From Propioniciclava coleopterorum (lineage in GTDB: Bacteria > Actinomycetota > Actinomycetes > Propionibacteriales > Propionibacteriaceae): a stretch of DNA of 64,000 bases. The DNA is taken from contig NZ_CP049865.1 of the NCBI RefSeq assembly GCF_011393335.1, positions 1 to 64,000 on the forward strand. The letters are read 5' to 3'. Positions 24,281 through 33,148 of the stretch are shown piece by piece (the stretch's first letter is position 1; each line of letters starts with the position of its first letter). The position numbers and the translations under genes are program-made. The notes under the pieces were generated by a model that saw only the letters and a list, made by a program, of their open reading frames with translations, did no database searches and was not told the DNA's origin.

Positions 24281-24798
24281 CCGAGAGCCCGTAGAGGTCG
24301 AGCTGCGAGGTCTCCCAGATACCACGGGTCGGACTCCAGCTCGCGAAGGGTTGCGTCGCCGGGGTTGCGTGGGTCATGTCGGTCTCCTTCTGCTGGTGGG
24401 CGCGTCGCCGGGGAGGACAACAGCCCTCGGACGTTCTCAATGACGACCCACTCGGGCCGGAGTGCGTCGATCGCTTCGGCCATATGCGCCCAGAGCCCGG
24501 AACGGGTGCCCGGTGCGAGGCCCGCGCGTTTGCCGACGGTCGATACGTCTTGGCAGGGGAACCCGCCGATGAGGATGTCCACGGGCTCCACCTCGTGCCA
24601 GTTGATGGTGGTGATGTCGCCGAGGTTCGGGACGCCGGGCCAGTGGCGGGAGAATACGGCGGCGACTGGCTGGTTGAGTTCGGAGAACCAGACGGTGTCG
24701 GCGTTGAAGACGTGTTCGACGGCGAGGTCGAGGCCTCCGTAGCCGCTGAACAGCGACCCGATCCTGAGTCGGCGTGGCTGGTCTTCCTGGTCGTGCAT
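24274..24798 (-). pseudogene. DNA cytosine methyltransferase, N-terminal fragment
   Basis: The minus strand from ATG 24798 reads a C5 cytosine methyltransferase N-terminus: motif I LRIGSLFSGYGGLDLAVEHV, motif IV with catalytic Cys IGGFPCQDVSTVGKRAGL, and motif VI WVVIENVRGLL. The frame breaks at the RIT right end after PLRALGA, and the continuation lies at 19491-19654. The catalytic Cys is present but the target-recognition domain is gone, so no active enzyme is expected. It is divergent from the relaxase gene. In an intact ICE such an enzyme would protect the element from restriction. Confidence 0.85.
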
Positions 24799-24809
24799 AA
24801 GGACTCCGA

Positions 24810-25084
24810 GTGACGGGCGACCCCGGAGTCAGTTCTTCGAGTTCTGATGCCGGGCTGTTCACCTGTCAGGTGCACGACCACGCCACGACGCGCTGTCCGA
24901 GCTGGCCCCGGTCCTCGACGTCACTCGGCTCGCCCGCCTCGCCATCGCCGACCAACCAGGCCGCTCCTTTCCCAGGCCCACCTCCCGGAGGGACACGCCT
25001 CTTGCAGATCGAGGTACAGCGAGCTTTGTCGCCGCAGATATCACCGGTCGTCGGTGCCCACCTGCTCGTCAGGACGGGAGGTAG
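24810..25084 (+). CDS. Possible small gene upstream of relaxase, frame broken
   Basis: Two reading frames join into a ~91-residue protein if one base is added near 24889-24896. The first part is VTGDPGVSSSSSDAGLFTCQ; the second is LSELAPVLDVTRLARLAIAD then QPGRSFPRPTSRRDTPLADR, ending at TAG 25082-25084, 2 nt before the relaxase ATG. The second part has almost only G/C in third codon positions, which argues for coding. Against it: the start would lie only 11 bp from the divergent methyltransferase start, and I recognise no family. The same interval could hold the oriT, which I could not identify. Confidence 0.35.
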
Positions 25085-25086
25085 CG

Positions 25087-28000
25087 ATGACGGTTTCGAT
25101 GCGTGTCATGTCGGCGGGCGATGGCTACAAGTACCTGCTGAAGACGGTCGCGGCCGCCGATGGCGACCGGCCTCTCTCGACGCCGCTGACCCGCTACTTC
25201 ATCGAGGAAGGCACCCCGCCGGGACGGTGGCTCGGCAAAGGAGTCGCGTCACTTGGCAAGGGTGAACTGGTCGTCGGTGATCAGGTCTCTGAGGCCCAGC
25301 TCCAGCTCCTCATGGGCATGGGGCACGACCCGATCACCGACGCCCCGCTGGGCCGGGCGTTCCCCGCCTACAAGGATGCGCCGAAACGCATTGAGGCCCG
25401 AATCACGGCGCTCGATGCCACCCTGACGCCGGGCGCGAAGGGCGAGGCGGTCGCGCTGATCGTGGCTGAGGAGAACGCGCGGGCTGGGCGTCGGGCGGTG
25501 GCGGGGTTCGACTTCACGTTCTCGATCCCGAAGTCCGCCAGCGTGCTCTGGGCGGTCGCCGATGCGGGGGTGCAGGCCATGATCGGGGCTGCGCATCACC
25601 GGGCGGTTGCGGAGGTGGTTGCGTTCATGGAGCGAGAGGTTGCGGCCACCCGTACCGGCGCAACCGCAGGCGATGGAGCCGTTGCGCAGGTCGAGGTGGA
25701 GGGGTTGATCGCGACCGCGTTCGATCACTTCGATTCCCGCGCAGGCGACCCCCACCTCCACACCCATGTCGTCATCAGCAACAAGGCCAAGACCAAGCTC
25801 GACGGGAAGTGGCGCTCGCTCGACGGCAGACCGATGCACGCCGTCGTCGTCGCCCTCTCCGAGCTACACGAGGCAGTGTTCGCCGACCACATGACCCGAA
25901 TCTTCGGCGTCAAATGGGAAGCCCGCGACATGGGACGCGACCGCAACCCCGCCTGGGCCATAACCGCCGTTCCTGAGGCTCTCGTGACGGAGTTCTCCAG
26001 CCGCGCCCGTCATATCGACATCGAGGCCGACCGCCTCATCGACGAGTACGTCGCCGCGCACGGCCGTCGCCCAGCACCAGCAGCGTTGATGAGGCTCCGC
26101 GCGCAGGCGACGCTCTCGACCCGGCCTGACAAGCATGTTCGGTCTCTCGCCGATCTGACTGAGGAGTGGCGTACTCGAGCCACCGCGATCCTGGGCCGGG
26201 ACGCGACCAGGTGGGCGATGGACGCGACCGACAACGACCGGCCGTTGCTGCTGCGGGCCGACGACATTCCGCTCGACGTGATCCGCGACATCGGGCGCAC
26301 GGTGGTCGAGACGGTGGGTGAGAAGCGTTCGACCTGGCGCAGGTGGAACCTGATGGCCGAAGCCGCGAGGCAGACGATGGGGTGGCGCTTCGCCACCATG
26401 ACCGACCGCGAAGCAATCCTGGCAATGGTCACCGATGCAGCCCAGCTCGCATCCCTCCGGCTCACCCCGCCCGAGCTCTCGCTCTCGCCAGTCGTGTTCC
26501 GGCGCGACGACGGCACCTCGGTGTTCCGACCTGCCAACTCCGCGATCTTCACCTCCGAGGGGCAACTTCTGGCGGAGGACCGGCTCCTCGACCGCTCCCG
26601 CGACCTCACCGGCCCCACCGTCTCCCTCGCGACCGTCGAGAAGATCAGCCGCAAGCCAGACACGGACGGTCTGCTGTTGGGTGAGGATCAGGCCGATGCG
26701 TTGACGCGGATCGCAGTGTCGGGACGGGTGCTCGACGTGCTTGTCGGCCCGGCCGGTGCGGGCAAGACCACCGCCATGAACGCACTCCGCCTAGCCTGGG
26801 AAGCCGAGCACGGCACAGGCTCCGTGGTCGGGCTCGCCCCGTCGGCGGTGGCCGCGCAGGTCCTGGCCGACGATCTCGGGATCGAGACCGAGAACACCGC
26901 GATGTGGTGGCAGAACCACCTCACCAAAGGACTCAACTTCCAGCCCGGCCAGCTGGTCATCATCGACGAAGCCTCCCTCGCCGGCACCCTGTCACTCGAC
27001 CGGATCACCGGCCTCGCCCAGCAGGCGGGTGCGAAGGTACTGCTCGTCGGTGACTACGCCCAGCTTCAATCAGTGGATGCCGGGGGCGCGTTCTCCATGC
27101 TTGCCCACGACCGCACCGACACCGTCGAACTCATCGACGTCCACCGCTTCCACCAGCCGTGGGAGAAGCTCGCCTCCCTCGACCTGCGCCACGGCCACAC
27201 CTCCGTGATCGACACCTACCTCGCGCACGGCCGTATCCGAGACGGCGACACCGAGACCATGACCGATGCCGCCTACACCGCCTGGCGGGCCGACCGAGAC
27301 GCCGGACGCATCACCGTCCTCATCGCCGAGACCCGCGAGCAAGTGACCGAGCTGAACCAGAGAGCCCGAGCTGACCTGCTCATCGACGACGCCCTCGTCC
27401 AAGATCGCGAGGTCGAGCTGCGCGACGGAACCCACGCGGGTATCGGGGACACCGTCATCACCCGTAAGAATGACCGGAAGATCACGGCCAGCAGCGGGAA
27501 CGACTGGGTGCGCAACGGAGACATCTGGACAATCACCGACGTTCGAGGCGACGGCAGCCTCACCATCCGCAGGCCCGGCCGCTCGTATGGTGGTGCGATC
27601 GTCCTGCCCGCAGCGTACGTTGCCGAGCATGTCGATCTCGGATACGCCGTCACCGCCCACAGGGCACAAGGCGTCACCACCGACACCGCCCACGTCCTGG
27701 TCGAACCGACCGCGACGAGAGAGAACTTCTACGTCTCCATGACCCGAGGCCGAGCCGCGAACCACGCCTACGTGATCCTCGACCGCGCCGACGATCACCA
27801 ACAGCCACACCCCGGCGACGACCCCAACGCGAGCAGTCGCAGCGTCCTGACCGGGGTCCTCCAGCACGTCGGCGCGGAACTGTCGGCGCACGAGACGATC
27901 ACTGCCGAGCAGGAACAGTGGGGGTCGATCGCGCAGCTCGCCGCCGAGTACGAGACCATCGCCGCAGCCGCACAACATGACCGCTGGGCCTCCCTCGTCC

Positions 28001-28643
28001 GTGCATCCGGCCTTACGTTCGAGCAAGCCGAAGCGGCGGTCGAGTCGGAAGCCTTCGGAGCACTTACCGCGGAACTCCGCCGAGCCGAAGCCAACCACCA
28101 CAACATCGAGACCTTGCTCCCACGCCTCATAGCGGCACGCGGCTTCGGGACGCCGACGACATCGCCGCCGTCCTCCACTACCGGGTCGCGCGCGCCACTG
28201 CACGACCCGCCGGATCAGGACGAGCCCGCAAGGCACCGCGACTCATCGCCGGACTCATCCCATACGCGGCCGACGTGCGCGACGGTGAAATGCGAGCCGC
28301 GCTTGACGAACGAGAAGCACTCATCGAAGGCCGCGCAGACGCCGTCCTCGACGCCGCTCTCACAGAGAGGGCACCCTGGACGAAAGCGCTCGGTACGCAA
28401 CCTCGCGACGCACGCCGGGCGGCAGCGTGGCGGAGGGGTGCACGAGTGGTCGCCGCCTACCGAGACCGCTATCGCATCACCGACGACGCCCCGCTTGGGG
28501 CATCGCCCGCGTCCGCGGCGCAGAGGATTGAGGCTGCGCGGGCACGGGCCGCGTTCGACCGCGCGGTAGAAGCGAGAACGGCGCGCAACACAGCTCCGTC
28601 TCGTGCCACGCAGGGTGTCAGCACCAACGGCCCGCACCTGTAG
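25087..28643 (+). CDS. MobF-type conjugative relaxase-helicase (TraA/TrwC-like), apparent C-terminal frameshift
   Basis: Nicks the ICE at oriT and unwinds it for transfer. The N-terminal TrwC relaxase domain has the catalytic Tyr region MSAGDGYKYLLKTV (residues 8-21) and the histidine triad DHFDSRAGDPHLHTHVV near residue 221. The helicase part has Walker A VGPAGAGKTT near 555, LVIIDEASL near 624, YAVTAHRAQGVTTD and ENFYVSMTRGR. The literal frame runs to 28569 with an Arg/Pro/Ser tail. Adding one G to GGG at 28147-28149 gives ARGFGDADDIAAVLHYRVAR and joins RDGEMRAALDEREALIEGRA, ending at TAG 28641-28643 with 1185 residues, the usual family length. ATG 25087 has GGGAGG upstream. Confidence 0.9.
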
Positions 28644-28824
28644 CGAGCGCTACTCACGCCGAGCCAGCTCGAACATCAAGTCCTTCCGTGTGCCGGAGAT
28701 TGGGCGTATCGTGGAGTTTGAGGCCGATTCTCCTCTGTAACGCGCCGCTCGCGGCAGGCTCTCGTAGCCATTCTTCAACGCACAGCCTCACTTGATGCAC
28801 CTTGCGATGGAGAGGAACGAGGCC

Positions 28825-29187
28825 ATGATCCGCCTACTGTGGGCCGCCAGCACCGTCATCCGTGATTTCATGCGGCGCTACATGCCCAGCAACGTCCTGC
28901 TTGACGCGATCCGCACCCGCCGAGGATTGAAGTGGGGCGTGCCCGCCATGCTCCTGGCGATCCCGTACCTGATCGTCGCGAACCTCAGCGCGCAGGCCGC
29001 AGCCGACGGAGCGCCGGGATGGCTACACCTCGTCGTTCTCGTGTGCATCTGGAGTGCGCTCAAAATGATCTGGATCGGGCCTGTCAGCGTTTTCCTGCTC
29101 GTCCGGGCTCGGTTGCACGAGTCAGCGAGCACGCGCCGATCCCAGGCGAGCCACCAGGAAGAGCCTGTGCTCACCGGCTCACGTTGA
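28825..29187 (+). CDS. Small two-helix membrane protein downstream of relaxase
   Basis: A 120-residue protein beginning MIRLLWAASTVIRDFMRRYM, with hydrophobic helices GVPAMLLAIPYLIVANLSA and LHLVVLVCIWSALKMIWIGP and a charged tail. ATG 28825 has AGAGGA 8 nt upstream; the frame stays open to 28792. Proteins with this opening are found in actinobacterial mobile elements and are sometimes labelled sulfate permease without evidence, which I do not adopt. It lies 181 bp after the relaxase on the same strand. A role in entry exclusion or mating is possible but unsupported. Confidence 0.65.
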   Translation: MIRLLWAASTVIRDFMRRYMPSNVLLDAIRTRRGLKWGVPAMLLAIPYLIVANLSAQAAADGAPGWLHLVVLVCIWSALKMIWIGPVSVFLLVRARLHESASTRRSQASHQEEPVLTGSR

Positions 29188-29188
29188 C

Positions 29189-30202
29189 CTACAGGTCACG
29201 CACCATCGCGGTACGTGACGATGCATGCTGCGCCATCCCCGGCACAACGGGCCGACGCTCAATGCCGAGTGTGGAAGCTCTGGCGGAACGATGATCAAGT
29301 AGCGCCGTGAGGTCGGAAGCGTCGGTAACGAGACTGGCAACGTGCTCTCGCAGGAGTCGATGAGTGCCAGCGCTCGCCGCACTGGTCACCGGGCCAGGGA
29401 CAGCGGCGACAACTCGGCCAAGCTCTTCTGCTTGCCTCGCCACGAGCAGTGCGCCCGACCGGCCTGCCGCTTCGACGATGGTAGTCGAACCCGAAAGTGC
29501 CGCCACGAGGCGTGCCCGTGCGATGCACCTTCCGCGCGTTGGCACCGCACCTGGCGGCTGCTCACTGAGGAGCAACCCGAGGTCACCGATTCGTTCCAGC
29601 AACTCGCGATGCCCGGAAGGGTAGGGGCGGTCCAGCCCGCCCGCCATCACGGCGACGGTGTGCCCGCGGGCGGCAAGTGCGGCGCGATGAACCGCCGCGT
29701 CGATCCCGTACGCACCACCAGAGACAAGCACCTTCTCGTGCGATGCGAGGTCTGACGCGATCTCGCCAGCGACGTGGATGCCGTAACTGGTCGCAGCCCG
29801 AGAGCCAGTGATCGAGAACCGATCAGTCACGACACCAGAGAGGAGCGACACGCCCCCTTTGGCCCACAGCACAAAGGGAAGACGCTCACCAAGATCATGG
29901 AGAGACGCCGGGAAGCCGGGTTCGCCAGGTTTCAACGTCGACAGACCGAGAGTCTCCGTCATCCGGAGCACGTCACGCACCGCGTTCGGCTGCCGCTCGG
30001 GCTGGAAGTGCTTGCGCCACAGCGCAGCGGCTTCCTTGCCCATCCCCGGCACGGCACCGTCGCTGGCCAGCAGCCGCACCGTCTCGACAGCACCGACTCG
30101 TCCGACGAGCTGCCCGGTGGTGGGGTCGCCGGGCTCAATGAAGAGCGCCAGCGCGACTCTGGCACTCCGTTCGTCCTGGGCCTGCGCCGAGATGCTGTCC
30201 AT
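29189..30202 (-). CDS. DprA/Smf-family DNA-processing protein paralogue
   Basis: A 337-residue protein with the DprA Rossmann-like core: FSITGSRAATSYGIHVAGEI (about 155-175), LVSGGAYGIDAAVHRAALAA, AVMAGGLDRPYPSGHREL, and GALLVARQAEELGRVVAAVP. DprA proteins bind single-stranded DNA and load RecA. ATG 30202 is preferred because AAGGAA lies 5 nt upstream; ATG 30241 would add 13 residues. The region before the core (about 20-120) is alpha-helical. Being on an ICE, this copy could protect or process incoming single strands during conjugation. It ends convergent with the small membrane gene, 1 nt apart. Confidence 0.8.
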   Translation of the reverse strand: MDSISAQAQDERSARVALALFIEPGDPTTGQLVGRVGAVETVRLLASDGAVPGMGKEAAALWRKHFQPERQPNAVRDVLRMTETLGLSTLKPGEPGFPASLHDLGERLPFVLWAKGGVSLLSGVVTDRFSITGSRAATSYGIHVAGEIASDLASHEKVLVSGGAYGIDAAVHRAALAARGHTVAVMAGGLDRPYPSGHRELLERIGDLGLLLSEQPPGAVPTRGRCIARARLVAALSGSTTIVEAAGRSGALLVARQAEELGRVVAAVPGPVTSAASAGTHRLLREHVASLVTDASDLTALLDHRSARASTLGIERRPVVPGMAQHASSRTAMVRDL

Positions 30203-30286
30203 GTCGGTTCCTTCCGTCACGGGGAAGGTGCGCTCGGCCATCACGCAAACAGGTCAGCCGTGCTCGTAGGGAGCAGCGCGCCGAAG

Positions 30287-30757
30287 TCAGACGAGCGCTG
30301 GGCGACGGCCCGCGGGACGTAGGGTTCCACCACACGCGACGACGGCGGAGCGCACTGCGTTGTGACTGATCCCGAGCTTCCCGCCGACCTCAACCAAGGT
30401 CAGGCCCTCGGCATACAGGCGGGCTGCATCCTCACGAACCGATTGCGGCAGCGTTGGCGAACGGGGTTCGAGCCCGGCCCGCCTCGCGATCTCACTGACG
30501 GTGCCGCGATGCACCTTGAAGCGGGCGGCGAGTTGCCGGACAGGCACCCCGTCGGCGTACGCGGCGAGCAGGTCGGCTCGATTCGAGGCACTCAAACGGG
30601 TTTGAGTCTGAGCCGAATTTTCGCGGACGGGGCCACGCTGATCGGTGATCCGAGAGTGCCGCGAGGTGCCTCGACCGCGCCGCGACCCCTTGATAACGTG
30701 GGAGATCAGCGTCTTGAGTGGTTTCCGGGGGTTTGAGAAACACCTACGAAGGTCCAC
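30287..30757 (-). CDS. HTH protein with two resolvase-type helix-turn-helix repeats
   Basis: The supported part is a ~100-residue C-terminal region: ADLLAAYADGVPVRQLAARF and KVHRGTVSEIARRAGL, then REDAARLYAEGLTLVEVGGK and LGISHNAVRSAVVACGG. These are two tandem homeodomain-like HTH units of the kind found at the end of resolvases, with no catalytic domain. The start is uncertain: GTG 30757 is the nearest upstream GTG, TTG 30604 lies in the middle of a palindrome, and the frame remains open to 31342. It is the last ICE-like gene before chromosomal sequence, so it may be a regulator near the element end. Confidence 0.55.
   Translation of the reverse strand: MDLRRCFSNPRKPLKTLISHVIKGSRRGRGTSRHSRITDQRGPVRENSAQTQTRLSASNRADLLAAYADGVPVRQLAARFKVHRGTVSEIARRAGLEPRSPTLPQSVREDAARLYAEGLTLVEVGGKLGISHNAVRSAVVACGGTLRPAGRRPALV
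30590..30607. repeat. 18-bp palindrome in HTH gene
   Basis: ACTCAAAC-GG-GTTTGAGT, perfect 8-bp arms with a 2-nt centre, overlapping codons RLSAS of the HTH protein and a possible TTG start. Could be an autoregulatory operator. Confidence 0.5.
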
Positions 30758-30907
30758 GAGTGGAGCGGTCGCCTGCTCTTCGAGCCAATGGCCGGGGATG
30801 AGTGAACGGTCCGCGGGGAGCACGCGTCTGGACGTCGTCCGGGAGCCGCGTCCAGTGGAATGCCTCTGGAGTCTGGACGCCGTTACGGCACGGGAGGACG
30901 CTGGGTC

Positions 30908-31447
30908 ATGGACCTCACCGCTTTCTACTCCCTGATGTCGGTCACGTGCTTCACGCTCGTGGGCTTGTGGTGGACGGTGGTCGAGCGTCACAAGGAGTGG
31001 CGCACCGACCCGGTGCGACGCAAGCTCGCCGGCGGCGTCTACCTCTCGTTCCTGCTCCCGGGCCTGATGAGTACCGTCGCCCAGATCGACCCCCACACCC
31101 CACTCCTGTGGCGGGTCAGCTTCACCCTCACCGCGCTGGTCGGAATCGTGTCCACCCTGCGGCTGGTGTCGTGGGACCGCGGCGGACAGATCGGACCGTT
31201 CCGCAGGTTCCGCTGGCTCGTCGCGGTCCTCTACGCCTCGATCATCGTGCTCGGTGTCGCCCCCGAGGTCGTCAAGCCGCTGGGCGCCACCCCGCTGCAG
31301 GCGGCTTCGATCGCGCTGGTGCTGCTCATCGTTCTGGGGCACGGGCTCACCTGGGAGTTCATGATGGAGCCCGACCCGGAACCGGGCCGACCGGCTCCCG
31401 CCGCCGCCCGGCGCCGGCGGAGACGGGCACCGCGCCCCGCGACCTGA
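30908..31447 (+). CDS. Hypothetical four-helix membrane protein
   Basis: A 179-residue protein with about four hydrophobic segments (FYSLMSVTCFTLVGLWWTVV, LAGGVYLSFLLPGLMSTVA, VSFTLTALVGIVSTLRLVSW, LVAVLYASIIVLGVAPEV), a fifth weaker one near LVLLIVLGHGLTWEFMM, and an Arg-rich tail. ATG 30908 has GGAGG 9 nt upstream. It is the first gene with chromosomal character after the ICE, convergent with metI (42 bp between stops). I do not recognise a family. Confidence 0.65.
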   Translation: MDLTAFYSLMSVTCFTLVGLWWTVVERHKEWRTDPVRRKLAGGVYLSFLLPGLMSTVAQIDPHTPLLWRVSFTLTALVGIVSTLRLVSWDRGGQIGPFRRFRWLVAVLYASIIVLGVAPEVVKPLGATPLQAASIALVLLIVLGHGLTWEFMMEPDPEPGRPAPAAARRRRRRAPRPAT

Positions 31448-31489
31448 GCGCGCCGGAAGGCGCCGAAACGCTCGGCCGCGACCGGACGC

Positions 31490-32161
31490 TCAGCCGCGCA
31501 GGTGCCCCAGCCGCGAGACGATCCAGTCGCCCAGGGACTGCACCAGCTGGACGATCACGATCAGGGCGATCACGGCCTCCAGCAGGACCGGCATGTTGAA
31601 GCGCTGGTAGCCGTACCGGATGGCGAAGTCGCCCACGCCGCCGCCGCCGATGACGCCGGCCATGGTGGAGTACCCGATCAGCGTCACCAGCGTCAGCGTG
31701 GCCCCCGCGATCAGGCCGGGCAGCGACTCGGGCAGCAGCGCCTTCCGGACGATGTCCCACGTCGTGGCGCCCATCACCTGGGCGGCCTCCAGCTTGCCGG
31801 GCGCGACCTCGCGCAGCGCCGCCTCGACGACGCGGGCGTAGAACGGGATCGCGCCCACGGCCAACGGAACGATCGCGGCGGTCTCGCCGTAGGCGGTGCC
31901 CACGATGAACCGGGTGAAGCTGATCAGCGCGATCATCAGGATCAGGAACGGCAGCGAACGGGCGATGTTCACCACGGCCCCGACCACGGCGTACAGCGGC
32001 CGGTTGGGGATGAGGCCGTCGGGCGCCCACAACCGCAGCAGGACGCCGACGGTGACGCCCAGCATGACGGTGATGAGGAACGACCAGCCGACCATCCACG
32101 CGGTCTGGCCCAGCGCCTTGAACAGCTCGGGCAGGGCCTCCTGCCAGGACACCTGGGTCAC
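31490..32161 (-). CDS. metI: Methionine ABC transporter permease
   Basis: Inner-membrane permease of 223 residues, third gene of metQ-metN-metI. Five hydrophobic segments are visible, with the BPD permease EAA-type loop EAALREVAPGKLEAAQVMGA followed by TTWDIVRKALLPESLPGL, and the MetI-like ends SFLITVMLGVTVGVLLRL and QRFNMPVLLEAVIALIVIVQ. GTG 32161 overlaps the metN stop (GTGA), so translation is coupled. It forms the channel for D/L-methionine uptake with the MetN ATPase. Confidence 0.9.
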   Translation of the reverse strand: MTQVSWQEALPELFKALGQTAWMVGWSFLITVMLGVTVGVLLRLWAPDGLIPNRPLYAVVGAVVNIARSLPFLILMIALISFTRFIVGTAYGETAAIVPLAVGAIPFYARVVEAALREVAPGKLEAAQVMGATTWDIVRKALLPESLPGLIAGATLTLVTLIGYSTMAGVIGGGGVGDFAIRYGYQRFNMPVLLEAVIALIVIVQLVQSLGDWIVSRLGHLRG

Positions 32162-33141
32162 AGTTGCACGCTCACTTCATGCTCGGCGAGGTAGGACGCC
32201 ACGGCCGCGCGGTCGTAGTGCCCCTCGGGGTGGCTCAGGGCGACGCGGAGGCGTCCGACCTTGCGGCCGGCGATCGCTTCCACGGCGCCCCCGACGATCG
32301 AGACGTCCAGGCCGAAGCGTCGGGTGAGCGCGGAGATCACGGCCTCCTGGGTGTTGCCCTGGGCGAAGCTCAGCACCACCGACTCCCCCACCCCGGCCAG
32401 CGCGGGGTCACCGACCGGGAGGAGGATGTCGGCGAGCCGACTGGTCGGGTCGGTGAGCAGGTCCAGCAGGTCGCCCTGCTCGACGACGCGGCCGGCCTCC
32501 ATGAGCGCAGCCCCGTCGCAGATCCGCCGGACGACCTCCGACTCGTGGGTGATCAGCACGACCGTCACCCCGGTGCGCGCGTTGATCTCCTTGATCAGGT
32601 CGAGGATCTGCTCGGTCGTGGCGGGATCCAGCGCCGAGGTCGCCTCGTCGCAGAACAGCACCTCGGGGTGGGCCGCCAGCGCGCGGGCGATCCCGACGCG
32701 CTGTTTCTGCCCGCCCGACAGCTGCGACGGGAAGGCGTCCGCGCGGCCCTGCAGCCCGACCAGGTCGATCAGCTCCGCGACGCGAGCACTGCGCTCGGCC
32801 GCGGGCACGCCCTGCACCTCGAGGGGGAAGGCGATGTTGCCGGCGGCGGTCCGGCTGTTGAGCAGGTTGAAGTGCTGGAAGATCATCCCCATCCGGTGCC
32901 GGGCGGCGCGAAGCTGGGACGCGGACAGCGTGGTGAGTTCCACGTCGCCGATGGTCACCTGCCCCGAGGTCGGTCGCTCCAGGGCGGTCAGGCAGCGCAT
33001 CAGGGTGGTCTTGCCGGCGCCGGAGCGGCCCAGGATCCCGAAGATCCGGCCCGTCCCGACGTGCAGCGAGACGTCGTCCACCGCCGTGACGCTGCCCGCG
33101 CCCGAGGGATAGACCTTCGTCAGGGAGGTGACCTCGATCAC
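32158..33141 (-). CDS. metN: Methionine ABC transporter ATP-binding protein
   Basis: ATPase of the MetNIQ importer, 327 residues. Walker A GRSGAGKTT (about residue 39), signature LSGGQKQRVGIARALAAHP, Walker B VLFCDEATSALDPATTEQ and switch His LITHESEVV are all present. The C-terminal NIL domain (about 250-327; SFAQGNTQEAVISALTRRFG, GRKVGRLRVAL) is the methionine-sensing domain that trans-inhibits MetN transporters. It begins at GTG 33141, 7 nt after the metQ stop, and overlaps metI. Confidence 0.93.
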   Translation of the reverse strand: MIEVTSLTKVYPSGAGSVTAVDDVSLHVGTGRIFGILGRSGAGKTTLMRCLTALERPTSGQVTIGDVELTTLSASQLRAARHRMGMIFQHFNLLNSRTAAGNIAFPLEVQGVPAAERSARVAELIDLVGLQGRADAFPSQLSGGQKQRVGIARALAAHPEVLFCDEATSALDPATTEQILDLIKEINARTGVTVVLITHESEVVRRICDGAALMEAGRVVEQGDLLDLLTDPTSRLADILLPVGDPALAGVGESVVLSFAQGNTQEAVISALTRRFGLDVSIVGGAVEAIAGRKVGRLRVALSHPEGHYDRAAVASYLAEHEVSVQL

Positions 33142-33148
33142 GACCGGC

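Larger units (their letters stand above)
19647..24281. mobile_element. RIT (recombinase-in-trio) element inserted in a methyltransferase gene
   Basis: A 4.6-kb element bounded by the direct repeat AACGGCGC (19647-19654 and 24274-24281). It has near-perfect 28-bp inverted repeats inside the ends (19676-19703 and 24253-24280, one mismatch) and hairpins at both ends. It contains three overlapping tyrosine recombinase genes in one direction, the hallmark of RIT elements, plus two cargo genes. Removing one repeat plus the interior restores an uninterrupted methyltransferase frame (..RALGAVLGDL..), which fixes the boundaries to the base. Confidence 0.85.
1..30757. mobile_element. Integrative conjugative element (partial, left end outside window)
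   Basis: A contiguous block of conjugation genes: MobF relaxase, VirB4-like ATPase, TrbL-like channel, SCO6880-family protein, cell-wall hydrolase, ParB-like protein, primase-polymerase and an ImmR/ImmA-like switch. Most are in one minus-strand operon. Chromosomal-type genes begin at 30908, so the right end is placed between about 30.7 and 30.9 kb by gene content only. No integrase for the ICE itself, no tRNA and no att repeat are visible here; they probably lie left of base 1. Nested insertions (IS3-family at 18.1-19.5 kb, RIT at 19.6-24.3 kb) and cargo genes interrupt the backbone. Confidence 0.8.

Noticed and set aside
28644-28824. Possible gene between relaxase and small membrane protein
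   Set aside because: No frame with start, ribosome binding site and coding bias; AT content rises as in an intergenic region.
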